Origin: Sanderia malayensis | Lineage: Eukaryota > Cnidaria > Scyphozoa > Semaeostomeae > Pelagiidae | DNA length: 64,000 bases | Direction: 5' to 3' | Assembly: GCA_013076295.1 (NCBI GenBank) | Contig: RQOL01000439.1 | Span: 1-64,000 of the forward strand | Part shown: in pieces, positions 10,904-22,440 of the stretch | Numbering within the stretch: position 1 is the stretch's first letter | Layout: each line of letters begins with the position of its first letter | The notes under the pieces: generated by a model | The model's database searches: none | Seen by the model: only the letters and a program-made list of their open reading frames with translations | Told to the model about the DNA's origin: nothing | Position numbers and translations under genes: made by a program

Positions 10904-13900
10904 AACTGCGCGTATTTCTAGTGGAAGATGGAAATCCTCTGGACGTGAGATGGCTGGTTCATCGTTTGAATCGGGAACAATAAGACCAGGAGAGCCAGCG
11001 GCCGGTGGGGAGGCTGGAGGATCAACCGTAAAACTATCGGGTGGTAAATCGGAGTCGATGAGATCCGGTAAAGGAACTGCTTCAGTGGGAGGCTCGATCG
11101 GACAGTCAACCGGATCGTAGAAAGATTTTAATCGATTAACATGCACTGGAACAGAGACCGGACAGTTATCGACGGTGCAAAGTTTGAAGTGGACCGGTGA
11201 TAATTTGGCGACAATATGATATGGGCCGTAATAATTGAGCGAGAGCTTTTTCTACAATCCTTTTCGTGATTTAGGAGTGTAGACCTAAACTTTCGAGCCA
11301 ATGTCGTATCTGACGGGTGCGGAGGTTTTGTTGTATTGAAATTTCATGCGTTGCTGGGCGAGCTCAGTATTCAATGAAATGATGCGTTGAGCTTCTTCAA
11401 GATTGCGAACAATGCGTTCCCGATGCTCGGCAACAGAGGAGGACAAATTCGTATCTGGCATAAGGAGGGCGGTATCAATCGGTAGGCGTGGCTCACGATC
11501 ATAAAGAAGATAAAATTGAGACTCGCCTGTGGTGGCATTGGGTGAAACACGATACCCGAACAAAATCAGAGGAATGTGCTTGTCCCAATCCTTCTGGTGT
11601 GAACTGACGTACATGGAGAAACCTTCGGCTAACGTGGCATTAAAGCGCTCGACCAAGCCGTCTGTTTGCGGATGATAAGACGTTGTATGTAGACCACGAG
11701 TATTCATAAGGGCACAAACTTCCTTGACAATAGAGGCTAGGAAATTGGCTCCGCGATCCGAAAGAAGCTTACGAGGGGCACCTTAGCGAGCGAGGATTTG
11801 GTTGACAATCAACTGAGCAATCCAGGGGGCTTCTGTAGATGGCAACGCGAACGCTTCAGGACAATGAGTGTAATAATTGGAGAAAATGATAATGTAGCGG
11901 TTACCGTCGTGAGTAGGCGGGAATAAACCAAGAATATCCATGGCGACTCGATCAAAAGCACCATCAACAGGGATTGTTAGAAGTGGAGCTTTACGCTGAC
12001 TCGTGGGATTTTCTTCATCGCGCAATCTGTGCAAGAACGACACCAGTGTTCAATGTTTTTAAACATGCCATGCCACTAGTATCGCGAGCGAATCCTCTCG
12101 TACGTTTTGATTGCACCGAGATGTCCAGCTGTTGCATCATCGTGACAGGAAACGATGATTTTCTGGCAAAGAGAGGCTGGAATAACAACCTGTGGAACCA
12201 AGGATTTAACACGACGACCACCAGGGGTCCATAGGTGACAGAGTATACAGTGTTCATTTATCAAATATAAATCAATGGTTAATAAAATAGAACGAGCTTT
12301 TAAATCATTAGAGGGCAATTCTTTAGATTCAAGATAGCGAATGATATCATAAAGGTTATTGTCTTCACGCTGAAACTGACAAAGTTGTTCTATTGAAGGA
12401 CAAGACTGACTAACAACTGTAAGCGGCAATGAATGTGGATGAATAACATCAGAAGTAAGTGCAGTGATGGAATATGTGCGGCGCGAAGGGGCATCTGCCT
12501 TGGCATTGGCCGTACCCGCACAATGAATAATTTTGAAGTCGTATTATTGTAGTTGTAAAGACCAACAAGCGAGGCGACCAGCAGGATCCTTGATGCGCAT
12601 AAGCCAAGACAAACTACTGTGATCCGTGTGCACATAAAATTTGCTCACGGACAGATAGGGTTGGTAGCATCGAACACCGACGACAACAGCTAGTGCTTCA
12701 AGTTCGGTGGTGCTGTAATTCTTTTCTGCTTGATTTAGTTGACGACCGCCATATGCGACAACGAATTCACGACCATCAATTTTCTGTCCTAAAATCTAGC
12801 CTAGGGTGAACTGGCTGGCATCGGTGTAAAAATGAAATGGCTGAGTGAAATCGGGGTATGCGAGTATAGGCGGAGAGCATAAACGATGTTTTAATTTTTG
12901 AAACGCAGCAGCACATTCGGGAGAACATTCAAAGGAACATCTTTATGTGTTAAACGGTTGAGAGGCGATACAATCTTAGCAAAATTTTAGATGAAACAAC
13001 GGTAATAATTGCAGAGGCCGAGGAAACTACGGATGGATTTTACGGATGTCGGTGTTTGACACGACTTCACTGCTTCAAGTTTATCCGGGTCAGGTAGGAG
13101 TCCTTCAGACGAAACAACGAAACCGAATCGCTGCACGAAGGCGATCAAATACAAGGCCAAGTCGAGTGAGGTGTTCTTCAAAAGTGAATGAAAACACGAT
13201 CATATCATCAATATAAATCAAGCAGATTTTCCAGTCAAGTCCATGCAAAACACAAAACAATCGTTGAAAACTCTGAGGTGCGTTGGTTAAGCCAAAACTC
13301 ATTACATTATACTCCTACAACCCGGCATGAGAAATAAAAGCTGTTTTGTCTTTAGAATGTGGATGCATAGCAACCTGATGGCAACCCGACTGTAAATCTA
13401 AAGTTGTAAAATATTTGGATCCCACGAGAGAATCTGGAGCATCATCAATCCTTGGGAGAGGATAACTATCCTTGCTTTATGGGCCTGGCATCTCCAGTGT
13501 CAATTTTATGCTTAATTACAGTCGTATGACCCAGGTCAAGACTAGTCACAGCAAAAACATCTTCATATTGACGCAGGAATTCAGCAAGCTCTTGGTTCTG
13601 AGCAGTAGAAATAGATGGACTGGGCAACGATTTAAATGATGCGAGAAGGTCATTGTTTTTGGTGCACGGGCTAGAGGGTTTTGATTGGTTGGAGTCTAAA
13701 GGCATAATTACGTCATCAATTTTAATTTCGGAAAATTTTGCAACAACATTTCCTTGATAAAGAATTATTGAATCATTGTTTGGGTTCAATAATCGTAACG
13801 AGACACTTAGGTCAGACAAAGATAAAGATACAGCGGCGAGAATATGATATTGGTCGTGAAGTTTAGGTGTTGCTTCAATAAGACTTGTCACCGGAATTGC

Positions 13901-14600
13901 TGGGAAACTTGTCAGACAAGCAGGGAGGATCACTTTGCTGTGGGCATCTATCACTGTCGTATTTGCAACTGCTACATCTGTGACTAATGGTGGAACGTCT
14001 TTACTGGCAAAATCGACTACATTATTATTCGAAAAAGTAACGGATTCATTGCGAACGTCAATAACTGCATGCATATTGTGTAACAAATCCCAACGTTGTA
14101 AGTTAAATCAGGAACAATTGACGCCTGACATAAATGTTGGGAATCACCAATCTTGATTGGAAATGTTATTGAGCCTTTTATTGGGATTATAGTTCCATTT
14201 GCAGTTTTGACGCTTTTAAGGTCACAATTGGCATGAATGGCAAAACAAGGCCGTAAGACGTTGGTGTAATATTTTTCACTGATTACAGTCATGGCAGCAC
14301 CTGTATCAACTAGAATTTTCGTTGGCTGCTTCATCACATTTCCCCAGATCAAAAAACTGCAGGGGGATTCTCTTGACTCCATTACGTCATTCCCGTTAAT
14401 GCAAGGAATAGTTGGGCAATTGCGTTGCACTGTCGCTTCCGGGTAGAAATTTTCAAAATCAGTTTGCGCAGAAAAATGTCTCTGCTCGTTGCATATTAAA
14501 TTCAAATCAATTTGTGTTTGGCTGTCCGATTTATTATCGAGTTTTGGGGCAACGGGAATTCCACTTTGGAATTGGGTCTACAGTGTCCCCAATGTGCTGA
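10904..14600 (-). pseudogene. pol: Ty3/Gypsy pol polyprotein: protease, RT, RNase H, integrase, GPY/F
   Basis: Minus strand. Aspartic protease with DTGAAMTVISEKYY at about 14290. RT with MSFGLTNAPQSFQRLF and catalytic YIDDMIVFS at about 13200. RNase H with FYTDASQFTLG near 12820. Integrase with an H2C2 finger (HDDATAGHLGAIKTYERIR, then WCRSCTDC), catalytic residues in AMDILGLFPP, SDRGANF and DGLVERFN, and a C-terminal NYYGPYHIVAKLS (GPY/F) module. The protein ends with a proline-rich tail. Stops occur in RNase H (after FTLG), before the second integrase aspartate, and in the GPY module; RT is frameshifted near 13130. These domains reverse-transcribe the RNA and insert the cDNA. The domain order places it in Ty3/Gypsy (Metaviridae-type) and not Copia. 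Confidence 0.9.
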
Positions 14601-14613
14601 AACCTGCTTTCGT

Positions 14614-15797
14614 TTAAATCATGCGGCTCTGAATAACTTTTAATCTGTGGTCGGGGTTGAAATTCTTGCTGTGGTTGAAACGGAGACGCTGTCGAAACTG
14701 GGATTGTGGTCGAAATTGCAATTGCGAACCAAATGGATGAGACTGAGAAGGTGGTGGGCCAAAATTATTATATGGGGCCAATGATTTTTGACAATTTCTT
14801 GCTACATGGCCTACTCGGCGACATTTATTACAAATAGGTTGCCCATCAGTTGTGCGAAGGTTGGGTCCTCGGGGACCCCCGTAGTTTCCACGTGGTTGCC
14901 ACAGCTTGCCAGCGTTGCGAAATCCTTGCTTTTGCGGATTAGCGAAATTTGCATTTATTGCAGCAATGACGTTGGCTGCTATTGTCTCACTGACGTCATG
15001 CTGGTCGTGTTGCTGGGCAAGTAAATAATTTTGGAGGGCGTCAGACTTCCCCGAAATTTCAGGCTGCAATGCCGGATCAGAAACTTGAGAAATTGGAGTG
15101 TGCAGATTAGATACTGACAACGCTTGAACAGGCTGTGAGACAGATTTCTTTTGGGCAGTAAGAGAAACAAGAAGGTTAATCTGGCTTTCAAGCTCTTTAA
15201 TGCGTTGTTCTTGGATGGCGGTTGGTGGGCTTTTCTTGGATTGCGAAACCGCCTCCATAAGGCGGGCTAAATTTTCATCTTGAGCAAAGGTTTCAGGTTG
15301 GTTTAGAACAACATAGTTTTTCAACTCTTGGGAAAGGCCACTTATAAAAATGTTCATTTCTTCCTTGTCTGACAAACCAATTCGTTGTCCCTTGTGACTT
15401 ATATCTTCTGTATAAACAGAAAGTGGCTCGTTCTGACGTTGTTTTCGAGAATACAGTTCTTGTCTAAACAGAAATTCTAAGGTTGGCGGGCCAAATCTCA
15501 TTTTCAGTGCTGTGGAAAGATCTTCAAATGATGCAACACTTTCCTCGGTTTGTGAATCATACCATGCTTTAGCGGCACCTTCTAATGAAAGAATGAGGGC
15601 ACTGAATCTTTTCTTTCCGTCCAATTATTAAAACGGGATAGCGCTTCGAAACATGACAACCAGTCATTAACATTTTCGTTTGGAAGGCCTTGAAATTGGC
15701 GCAACTGAAATAGCCCGGTCGGAGCAGAGGGTTGCCCGTCGATGGCAGCTTGCATTGCGGTCAAGCGACTTTCAATATTATTAAACTAGGCTTCCAT
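14614..15797 (-). pseudogene. gag: Ty3/Gypsy gag with CCHC zinc knuckle
   Basis: ATG at 15797-15795 with a TAG at codon 4, then a capsid-type sequence: GLFQLRQFQGLPNENVNDWL, ALILSLEGAAKAWYDS and LKMRFGPPTLEFLFRQEL, the usual helical retrotransposon gag core. A Q-rich linker leads to a CCHC knuckle CNKCRRVGHVARNC at about 14820 that binds RNA, then an F/Q/N-rich tail. A frameshift near 15620 joins two frames. Position just inside the 5' LTR and the order gag then protease agree with the family. Confidence 0.85.
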
Positions 15798-15983
15798 GGC
15801 AATAAGGTGACGAAGTAAGGCAAGAAATGAAACACTAGCTGGCTCGACGTGGCGAAGATGATTCCCGAATTAGAGAATACGTTAAATACTTTAATATAAT
15901 ACCAATAGCAGCAAAATTCAATGTTCTTTTGAATTGTATCAACAGCAAAAAATTTATGAACAGTTATATTTCTTATTGGAGAT

Positions 15984-16001
15984 GACCCACACTGGCCACC
16001 A
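15984..16001 (-). other. Primer-binding site
   Basis: On the minus strand TGGTGGCCAGTGTGGGTC starts two bases after the 5' LTR. A TGG start is expected for pairing with a tRNA 3'-CCA. I did not identify the tRNA. Confidence 0.6.
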
Positions 16002-16002
16002 A

Positions 16003-16514
16003 TGTAAAACCACTTAGAAGGGGGTTTTACAAGTGGGTTCAACGAACGAAGGAGCAACACAAACAAATTATTAACATACGACAAACTCACAGTTACTTTC
16101 TTGACGGAAGAGTCTTTGGTGCTTCGGTTTCTTTTTCGTCAATCTTTAATTCAAATTCAATCGATACTCATGACGCGGTCACTCAACAACAACCAACTAA
16201 AAATTCAACTGTACGTTCAACTACAAGTTCAACTCCAAATTCAACTAACTAAAAATTAATGAGAAGAAGTTTAAATACCGATACTTGTGATATGTGTCTA
16301 CAATTACCAAAAAAGGAATAAAATTGTTTGAAGATTAAGTTCTACCAATCAAAATAAGGCAAGTCACTGATAAGTTAAAAATTGCGAAATAGAAAATCAA
16401 AGTTCAGCTAAAAAAGATTACGAAATTAGGAATACATAAAAATCAAAGGTCAACTGTTGCTATAGTTAATTGCTGCTATGGTTGCAAGCGTCGTTGCTTT
16501 GTTCTTTTGCAACA
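16003..16514 (-). repeat. 5' LTR of the Ty3/Gypsy element
   Basis: TG...CA boundaries; 512 bp, one base longer than the partner at 10347-10857. Followed by the target duplication TGCT at 16515-16518. Confidence 0.92.
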
Positions 16515-16654
16515 TGCTGTTGCAAGCAACAGAGATTTTAGGCTTGAGTTCATCCCACTTTACTCACCGTTACTGAGGAAATCCTTGTTAGTTTCTTTTC
16601 CACCTCTTATTAATATGCTTAAAATCAGTGGGTAGTCTTGCCTGATTTAAGGTC
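16515..16654 (-). rRNA. 28S rRNA pseudogene, 5' end
   Basis: The reverse complement has GACCTTAAATCAGGCAAGAC, ATTTTAAGCATATTAATAAG and GAAACTAACAAGGATTTCC, the conserved start of 28S. It ends at the Ty3/Gypsy insertion and continues at 10346. Confidence 0.9.
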
Positions 16655-16886
16655 AAAGTGTCAATGAAAGTGGCTGATGTGCTGGTCCGAAAGCGATGCA
16701 GTTCAAAGGCGTTTTTCACAGCCCTGCTGTTCGGAGAGACAGCCAGCAGGGTCGCAAGCACTGAATTTCAAGACACGCAGCACTATCGTGCCTGTGACGT
16801 TTCAAAACTGTCAAGCAACAGCCACCTCACATGAATTGGTGCAAGTTCACAGTTAATGTCAACACAACTCCCAACACAAGTCTCTG
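16655..16886 (-). other. Shortened internal transcribed spacer
   Basis: Only about 230 bp separate the 18S end from the 28S start. A normal ITS1, 5.8S, ITS2 set would be longer and I see no convincing 5.8S core. A deletion across 5.8S, or a very degenerate 5.8S, is likely. Confidence 0.55.
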
Positions 16887-16900
16887 TAATGATCCTTCCA

Positions 16901-16933
<33 letters not shown>

Positions 16934-17052
16934 CACTTCCTCTAAATGATTGAACTTGAAAGACTTCTCAGTTTTCTGCTTCAACCGTTGCCGGCCGAGG
17001 TGGCACCAATCCGAAAGTTTTGCTATACCATTCAATTGGTAGTAGCGACGGC

Positions 17053-17083
<31 letters not shown>

Positions 17084-17683
17084 TGCGAGCTGATGACTCC
17101 CGCTCACTAGGAATTCCTTGTTCATGGTCAATAATTGCAATGATCTATACCCAAAACGACGATCTTTGAGAAGATTACCCACCCCTATCGGCTAAGGTTA
17201 AGATTTGCTGCCATCGTCAGTGCAAACCAACAATCCCTCTAAGAAGTCAGGCACAAAGCGAGATTTGTGAGACTATTTTGCAGGATAACGTCTCGTTCTC
17301 AAATAAATTAACAAGTCAAATCCCTCCACCAACTAAGAACGGCCATGCACCACCACCGATAGAGTTAAGAAAGAGCTCCCAATCTGTCGATCCTTACTAC
17401 GTCTGGACATGGTGAGTTTTCCTGTGTTGAGTCAAATTAAGCCGCATGCTCCACTCCTGGTGGTGCCCTTCTGTCAATTCCTTTAAGTTTCAGCTTTGCA
17501 ACCATACTTCCCCCGGAACCCAAAAACTTTGGCTTCCCATAAGCTGCCAACAGGGTCATAAAACAATGCCCGCTGATCCCTAGTCGGCATCGTTCATGGT
17601 TGGAGCTAGGACGGTATCTGATCGTCTTTGAGCCTCTAACTCTCAATCTTGATCAATGAAAACATTCTTGCCAAATGCTTTTG
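16887..17683 (-). rRNA. 18S rRNA pseudogene, 3' ~800 bases
   Basis: The reverse complement ends with AACAAGGTTTCCGTAGGTGA and GGATCATTA. Upstream it has AGCATGCGGCTTAATTTGAC, GAAACTTAAAGGAATTGACA and CAGATACCGTCCTAG, all 18S signatures. The upstream (5') end breaks at GCAAAAGCATTTGGCAAG and joins unrelated coding sequence. Changes at conserved positions, such as GTTTTATGACCCTGTTGGCA, show relaxed constraint. Open frames 16910-17182 and 17437-17646 are rRNA shadows. Confidence 0.92.
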
Positions 17684-17965
17684 CAGCTTTTTTTCACTCT
17701 CCTTTCCATGTTTCTTTAAGAATTTTATTCTTTCTTGCATATCCTCCTGGATGCTATTGATGTTTCCGTCTTCAAATATCTCTGATACTTCCCCGCTAAT
17801 GTGCATATTGTCTGCGATTGTAGAAGATAGCTCCAACATAGCTACTTCCGAATGGCGAAGCCACTCACATCCTTCTGGCATTAGGTGACGCAGTCCATTG
17901 GATTTCTCAGGAAAGGCTTCTGCTTTTCCATAAGGCTTTAGGAAGTTTTCAGGGAAATGATTAAA
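17684..17965 (-). pseudogene. ORF X fragment fused to 18S, first copy
   Basis: On the minus strand: FPEKSNGLRHLMPEGCEWLR region, then SEVAMLELSSTIADNMHIS, EIFEDGNINSIQEDMQER and KKHGKESEKKL, after which the frame runs into antisense 18S. Same family as 18028-18355, 38786-39395 and 48627-49331. The N-terminal start is missing here; the duplicate carries it. I do not recognise the family. It is a small acidic/basic mixed protein with no obvious enzyme motif. Confidence 0.6.
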
Positions 17966-18027
17966 ATAGCCAACTCCGTGTACTCCGTGTACTCAATGAA
18001 AACATTCTTGGCAAATGCTTTTGCAGC

Positions 18028-18355
18028 TTTTTTCACTCTCCTTTCCATGTTTCTTTAACAATTTTATTCTTTCTTGCATATCCTCCTGGATGCTATTGAT
18101 GTTTCCATCTTCAAATATCTCTGATACTTCCCCACTAATGTGCATATTGTCTGCGATTGTAGAAGATAGCTCCAACATAGCTACTTCCGAATGGCGAAGC
18201 CGATCACATCCTTCTGGCATTAGGTGACACAGTCTATTGGATTTCTCAGGAAAGGCTTCTGCTTTTCCATAAGGCTTTAGGAAGTTTTCAGGGAAATGAT
18301 TAAAATAGCCAATTCCAGGTACTCTTTTCTATGGGCTCTTCTGAGAGTTAGCCAT
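18028..18355 (-). pseudogene. ORF X fragment fused to 18S, second copy
   Basis: ATG at 18355-18353: MANSQKSP then a TAG, then RVPGIGYFNHFPENFLKPYG, MPEGCDRLRHSEVAMLELSS and an IQEDMQERIKLLKKHGKESEK helix. It ends at a 34-bp piece of 18S (17994-18027), as the first copy does, so the fused unit was duplicated in tandem (about 340 bp). The TAG at codon 9 is shared with the copy at 39395, which suggests that both descend from an already broken source. Confidence 0.6.
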
Positions 18356-18539
18356 TCTAAAATTGAAAGTAAATATATGTCAAAGACAACATTCTACATT
18401 TTTAGATGGAAAATGGAAAATTAAATGGAAAAAATAACATAGCTTTAATAGTAGTATTGGAACTATAAATGGTAATGTTAAATTATCTTTCACTGAATCA
18501 AAATCAATATGTAATTTCACTTTCCTGATTTTGAATATG

Positions 18540-18975
18540 GATTAACAAGGATCTTTTTTTGAATTACACTTAGAAGGTAACTAAGTTTTTTAGTTTGTTT
18601 TCTTCCATCACCTGGTAACGCTTTAACACAACTGGTAATGCAAGTAACACGATTTTTTGCATTTTCACCTTCCTTGTCAACAGATTCTCGTGAATATTTA
18701 ATTTATTCAAGTAAAATTGTAAAAAGGGGGCAAAAGAAGAGTATGGTTATATATATATATATATATATTGTAAATAGAGAAAAGTTTAAGGGAATTTGTT
18801 TTCCAATTACACTTAGAATGTAACTAAGTTCCTAAGTTTGCTTTTTTCAATCACCCTGTAACGCATTAATGCAACTGGTAATGCAAGTAACACGATTTGT
18901 TTGCATTTTCACCTTCATTGTTGACAGATTTTTCTGAATATGTGTTCAAGTAAAATTGTAAAAAAGGAGCAAACG
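18540..18975. repeat. Direct repeat flanking ORF X, ~245-bp period
   Basis: ACGCTTTAACACAACTGGTAA at about 18619 recurs at 18861 (with CGCATTAATGCAACTGGTAA), with matching flanks including GCATTTTCACCTTC. A (TA)n run lies at 18751-18770. The first unit also matches 40440-40560, on the far side of the ORF X copy at 39 kb, so this sequence belongs to the ORF X-bearing element. Confidence 0.65.
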
Positions 18976-19402
18976 AAAAAGACCATGATAGATATATATT
19001 GTCAATATTGAAAAGCACAAAAGTGTTGCTTTGTTTCATGCTCCTTCACTATTAAGTTTGCAATTTATCAAAAATCAGCTTAGGCCGTAGCCCAGAAACC
19101 CAATTTTTCTATTTTAAAATCACAAGATCAGAGATATTTGTTAGATCTGTTTTCCATCAATTATACTTCCTGAAGATTATCTTTTATGTCAATAGAATAT
19201 TCAACATGATATACAGTATAATACTACAGTATGAAACTAACAATGTTTCTTACCTGGTGAGTTTGTTGAGCCACTATAATTTCAATATATTAATGTGTCT
19301 ATTGTCGAAGAATTCAAAACGAGAATGATATTTTTAATGGACCTAGTAGCTATATCTGTTACTGCGGATTTTCAAATTGAATTGAATGAAATTGTGTTGA
19401 AT

Positions 19403-19652
19403 TACCAAATAACCGAGTGGAATGAAGGGTATTTGGCATTCTACCCATCTGCAAATTCAAGAAGGAGCGCGTGACAATCACTGTTTAAAGAGAATTGATG
19501 ACGGTCAGAAATCCAACCTCGTCATATAATGGTGAATTTCAAAACGTTACATCTGGAGAGGCGGGAATAGGGTGTGGTATGTTGTCTCTCCTTCTTGAAT
19601 TCGCAGATCGGTAGAATGCCAAATACCCTTCATTCCGATCGGTTATTTGGTA
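19403..19652. repeat. Large inverted repeat, 65-bp arms
   Basis: 19403-19467 is the reverse complement of 19588-19652 with few mismatches, including GGGTATTTGGCATTCTACC. The loop is about 120 bp. 19462-19483 (GCGCGTGACAATCACTG) is also complementary to 22791-22812 at the far end of the DIRS element. This is the sort of internal complementary region that DIRS elements carry. Confidence 0.7.
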
Positions 19653-19838
19653 GTTCTACCTCACTGCTTCTTCTGCGAAGGAGCAGCCAACATGAGAGTT
19701 CAAAGCCTGACCGAGTCAGTTTTCCCCAGAAACTCAGAACAAGAGACATTCTATTGTATATTTTCATAACAGAACAAAACGTCATTCAATTTAACAATAT
19801 AAAAGTAACAGAACTCAATAATTTTGTATATATTGTAG

Positions 19839-20754
19839 TTATTGATCTTGATGCTGTCCATAGTTCTCAAGAATCATACCGCTAAGATCAATCTCTCCAG
19901 ATGGTATGTTGGTGCCTATGATGCCTTTAGAATAATATCTTGTAAAAGTAGATGGTCTTTTCCAACAACCATGTTTTAAAATCTCGTTTATTGGAGCTCC
20001 TATAGCTTTTGCTTTGCTAGCAGATGCAGCTCTGCAGCTGTGAGCTTTGTATATGTTGACATTGATTCCTGCATTGGATAGTTCATTTTTTATCTATCTG
20101 CTAATGGTATCTGAAGATGCCTCTTTATGTGGCTTCCCATACGTTACAAGCAGTTGGTGAGTGTTCTCATCAACGAGAAGCTTTCTCCGCTTTAAATATT
20201 CTTCTGCACAGTGCACGACACAAAGTTTTCTATTTCCCATGTACCTTTTGTAAGATATGCATTCTAGGGGTTTGCCTGGTTTGAGTGTTTCATTGTTTTG
20301 CTGGGAAGCAGTAAGAGTTTATCTTCAGTGATTATAACATTGTCAATTTCAACAGCCACTATGGCTAGTTTTCTTCTACCCCCAAGTATCATTAAGAGCA
20401 TTACAAATTTCGTTGTCAACTCTTTAAGTGTTAGCTCCTCATTTTGTTTACTGTTTGCATAGTAGTCCAATATTGTGCTTAAGTCCCATATGTTTGAGTA
20501 TTTTGTCGTAGGTGGGTGCAAATTATATATGCCCTTCACAATCTCGAAATTAATGGGTGTTGTGCCAGGGTGTCTTGTCCTCCCAGAGTGTGCGCTGAGG
20601 ATAGCGCTGACCGAGCCGAACATATGCCACTATATCGACATCCTTGTTCATAAAGATGCATTAAGACTTCAAGCATTAGGCTCAAAGTTGGTGCATAATC
20701 CTTTTGACTGCACAATAATTCCCATCGTTTGAGTATCTTTTTCCTCGGTGGCAC
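19839..20754 (-). pseudogene. DIRS tyrosine recombinase
   Basis: Minus strand. N-terminal SAM-like part CSARSALSSAHTLGGQDT, HPLISRLVKGIYNL. First catalytic arginine in LLMILGGRRKL. Then KAHSCRAASASKAK (H-x-x-R box) and HGCWKRPSTFTRYYSKG with the nucleophilic tyrosine. C-terminal end DLSGMILENYG, TAA at 19841-19839. A TAG interrupts the stretch ISR-stop-IKNELSNAG at about 20095, and one frameshift lies near 20600. All four recognisable catalytic positions are present, so the protein is broken only by these two lesions. It would join a circular cDNA to the genome. Confidence 0.85.
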
Positions 20755-21360
20755 TGGAGCATGAATAATGTGTTCCCCCAGTTGTGGGAACTAGTACTGT
20801 GTTGGCCACAGTGGAGTAATTATGATCCCAGTTGCTCCCGGCGTGAATAATTTTCCTGATTACTGACCCAATGATACTGAAAGGTGGAAAGGCATAGAAG
20901 TCGAATTTTGACCAAGGTACAGAGAATGCATCAATAGCTATGCTGCCTGGATCTGGTTTCCAGGAAATGTATTTTTGAGCTTGACAATTTATGCAAGATG
21001 CAAACAGATCAATTGTAGGTGTAAATGAAAATATTTTACAAACCCCCGTGGTAAACAGTTGGGCACAATTTCCATTCGGTATTATCATTAAAGTAGCGAG
21101 ACATTTTATCTGCTACTAGGTTTGTTTTTCCTGGTATATGCGCAGCAGAGATCCACATATTTTTGCCAATGCAGTAGGCCCATACCGATTTTGCAAGCTC
21201 ATTGCATTTTCTAGACTTGCTGCCACCCATATTATTAATATATGAGATGGCAGTCAAGTTATCACACAGGATTCTTATGTGTTTTATTTGAGTTTTTGTT
21301 CTTCTATAAGATTTAATAGCTAGTAATATGGCCATCATTTCTAAGTAATTAATGCTGTGA
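20669..21360 (-). pseudogene. DIRS RNase H and downstream domain
   Basis: Starts GGRWENTEGHSINYLEMMAI, continues with ILCDNLTAISYINNMGG and WISAAHIPGKTNLVADKMSR, the RNase H segment of DIRS/Pao-type pol. The next part, PTIDLFASCINCQAQKYISW and FDFYAFPPFSIIGSVIRKI, is the conserved region that follows RNase H in DIRS elements. A frameshift separates the two near 21060. The sequence enters RNase H directly from gag with no RT in between. Confidence 0.8.
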
Positions 21361-21363
21361 CCT

Positions 21364-22440
21364 TCAGTGTTTTCCCATCTGCCACCAATCTATTTTTTGC
21401 AAAATTTGCGTGTGTTTTTGCCATTGCTTCCCATGTGCTGGTTTGGTAGAAGCCAGAGCCTTGTTGGTAGTAGACATGCTTTGTAACCTCTTATTCAGAT
21501 CATCTCCAAATAGCATTTTGGAGCCTGGAGGTACATTGTGCACCAATTGTTGGTACATGCTTGGGAGCTTATGTTTCATTGCGTCTCTGCGACACTGGCT
21601 CATCTCTTGTTGTAAATTGCCTGAAAGGGCAAGAGTGTCAGTGGCCATTATGATGATGTTTTTAATCTCTGGCCATGAGGCATTCTGGCTCTTGTATGTC
21701 AGCAGCTCATTAGCCATCATACTTTGTGCAGCAGTGATTTTCAGAAGGTCTTTTTGAAATCGCTGGAAGTTTAAGTCAATTGTTCTGTACTCTGTTTCCA
21801 CATTATTGGCCCAGATTTCGGGATTGACTTTTGGAAAGAGCTGGCTTTCCCTTAGATTTTCAGGTGTCTTGTATTTATCCAGCTTTTTGTTGAATTTTTC
21901 TTTGGAAAGTTTTTTGCAGAAAAGTTCATTTACTATTTTTGCCACTTTTTCACTTATTTTTTCACTGAATGCCTCATCTTGTTCCAGCTTTTCTGCTATG
22001 GTGTCAAGTAATGGGTCTGGGGTGATGTTCCCTACTGCAGGACCCACAAGAAGATTTTCGACATTTTTGTCCAGGTGATCTTGCTCTGGGAGACTGATGA
22101 CATCCTCATAATCTTCTTCAGAGGTATTTGGGCAGTCGCTATCTGGCTGAGCCCTAGCAACTTTAGTAGATGGACCAGGGCTGACATCATCCACATCTCC
22201 CTCCGACCCATGGTCTGATAGGGCTTGTTTTCTACTTAATTTGCGGTTGTCTTGTGTAAAGAGAGGAAAGACTCCTGTGAGCCTTTGTATAGATGCTTCA
22301 AATTTGTCTGAAATTTGTTAAATTTTCTCGTTTTGTCTATGCTCGAGACTCACGAGTATATTTGCATATTGCGTGTCACCAGCATTGCTGGTTGTCGGAA
22401 TGGTGACCTCAATCTGTGCAGATGGAGAGTCTTGCTCCAT
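21364..22440 (-). pseudogene. DIRS gag-like ORF1 fused by deletion to RNase H
   Basis: ATG at 22440-22438 (MEQDSPSAQIEVTIP), TAA at 22320-22318, then open to 21364. The protein has an acidic N-terminal part (SEEDYEDVISLPEQDHLDK), a K/E-rich coiled section, and a helical core with MMANELLTYKSQNASWPEI and NVPPGSKMLFGDDLNKRLQS. It matches DIRS ORF1 in position and character. After KHTQILQK the sequence runs into the RNase H start in another frame, which marks a deletion that removed RT. Confidence 0.7.

Larger units (their letters stand above)
10347..16514 (-). mobile_element. Ty3/Gypsy LTR retrotransposon inserted in 28S rDNA
   Basis: Complete in outline: two LTRs, gag, and a pol in the order protease, RT, RNase H, integrase, all on the minus strand. 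TGCT flanks both sides (10343-10346 and 16515-16518), a 4-bp target duplication. It interrupts 28S D1 just before the conserved AATTGTAGTCTCGAGAAGCG (read on the minus strand). The two LTRs differ at about 19 positions of 511 by eye count (about 96 percent identity), so the insertion is moderately old. Frameshifts and stops in gag and pol make it inactive. Confidence 0.92.
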
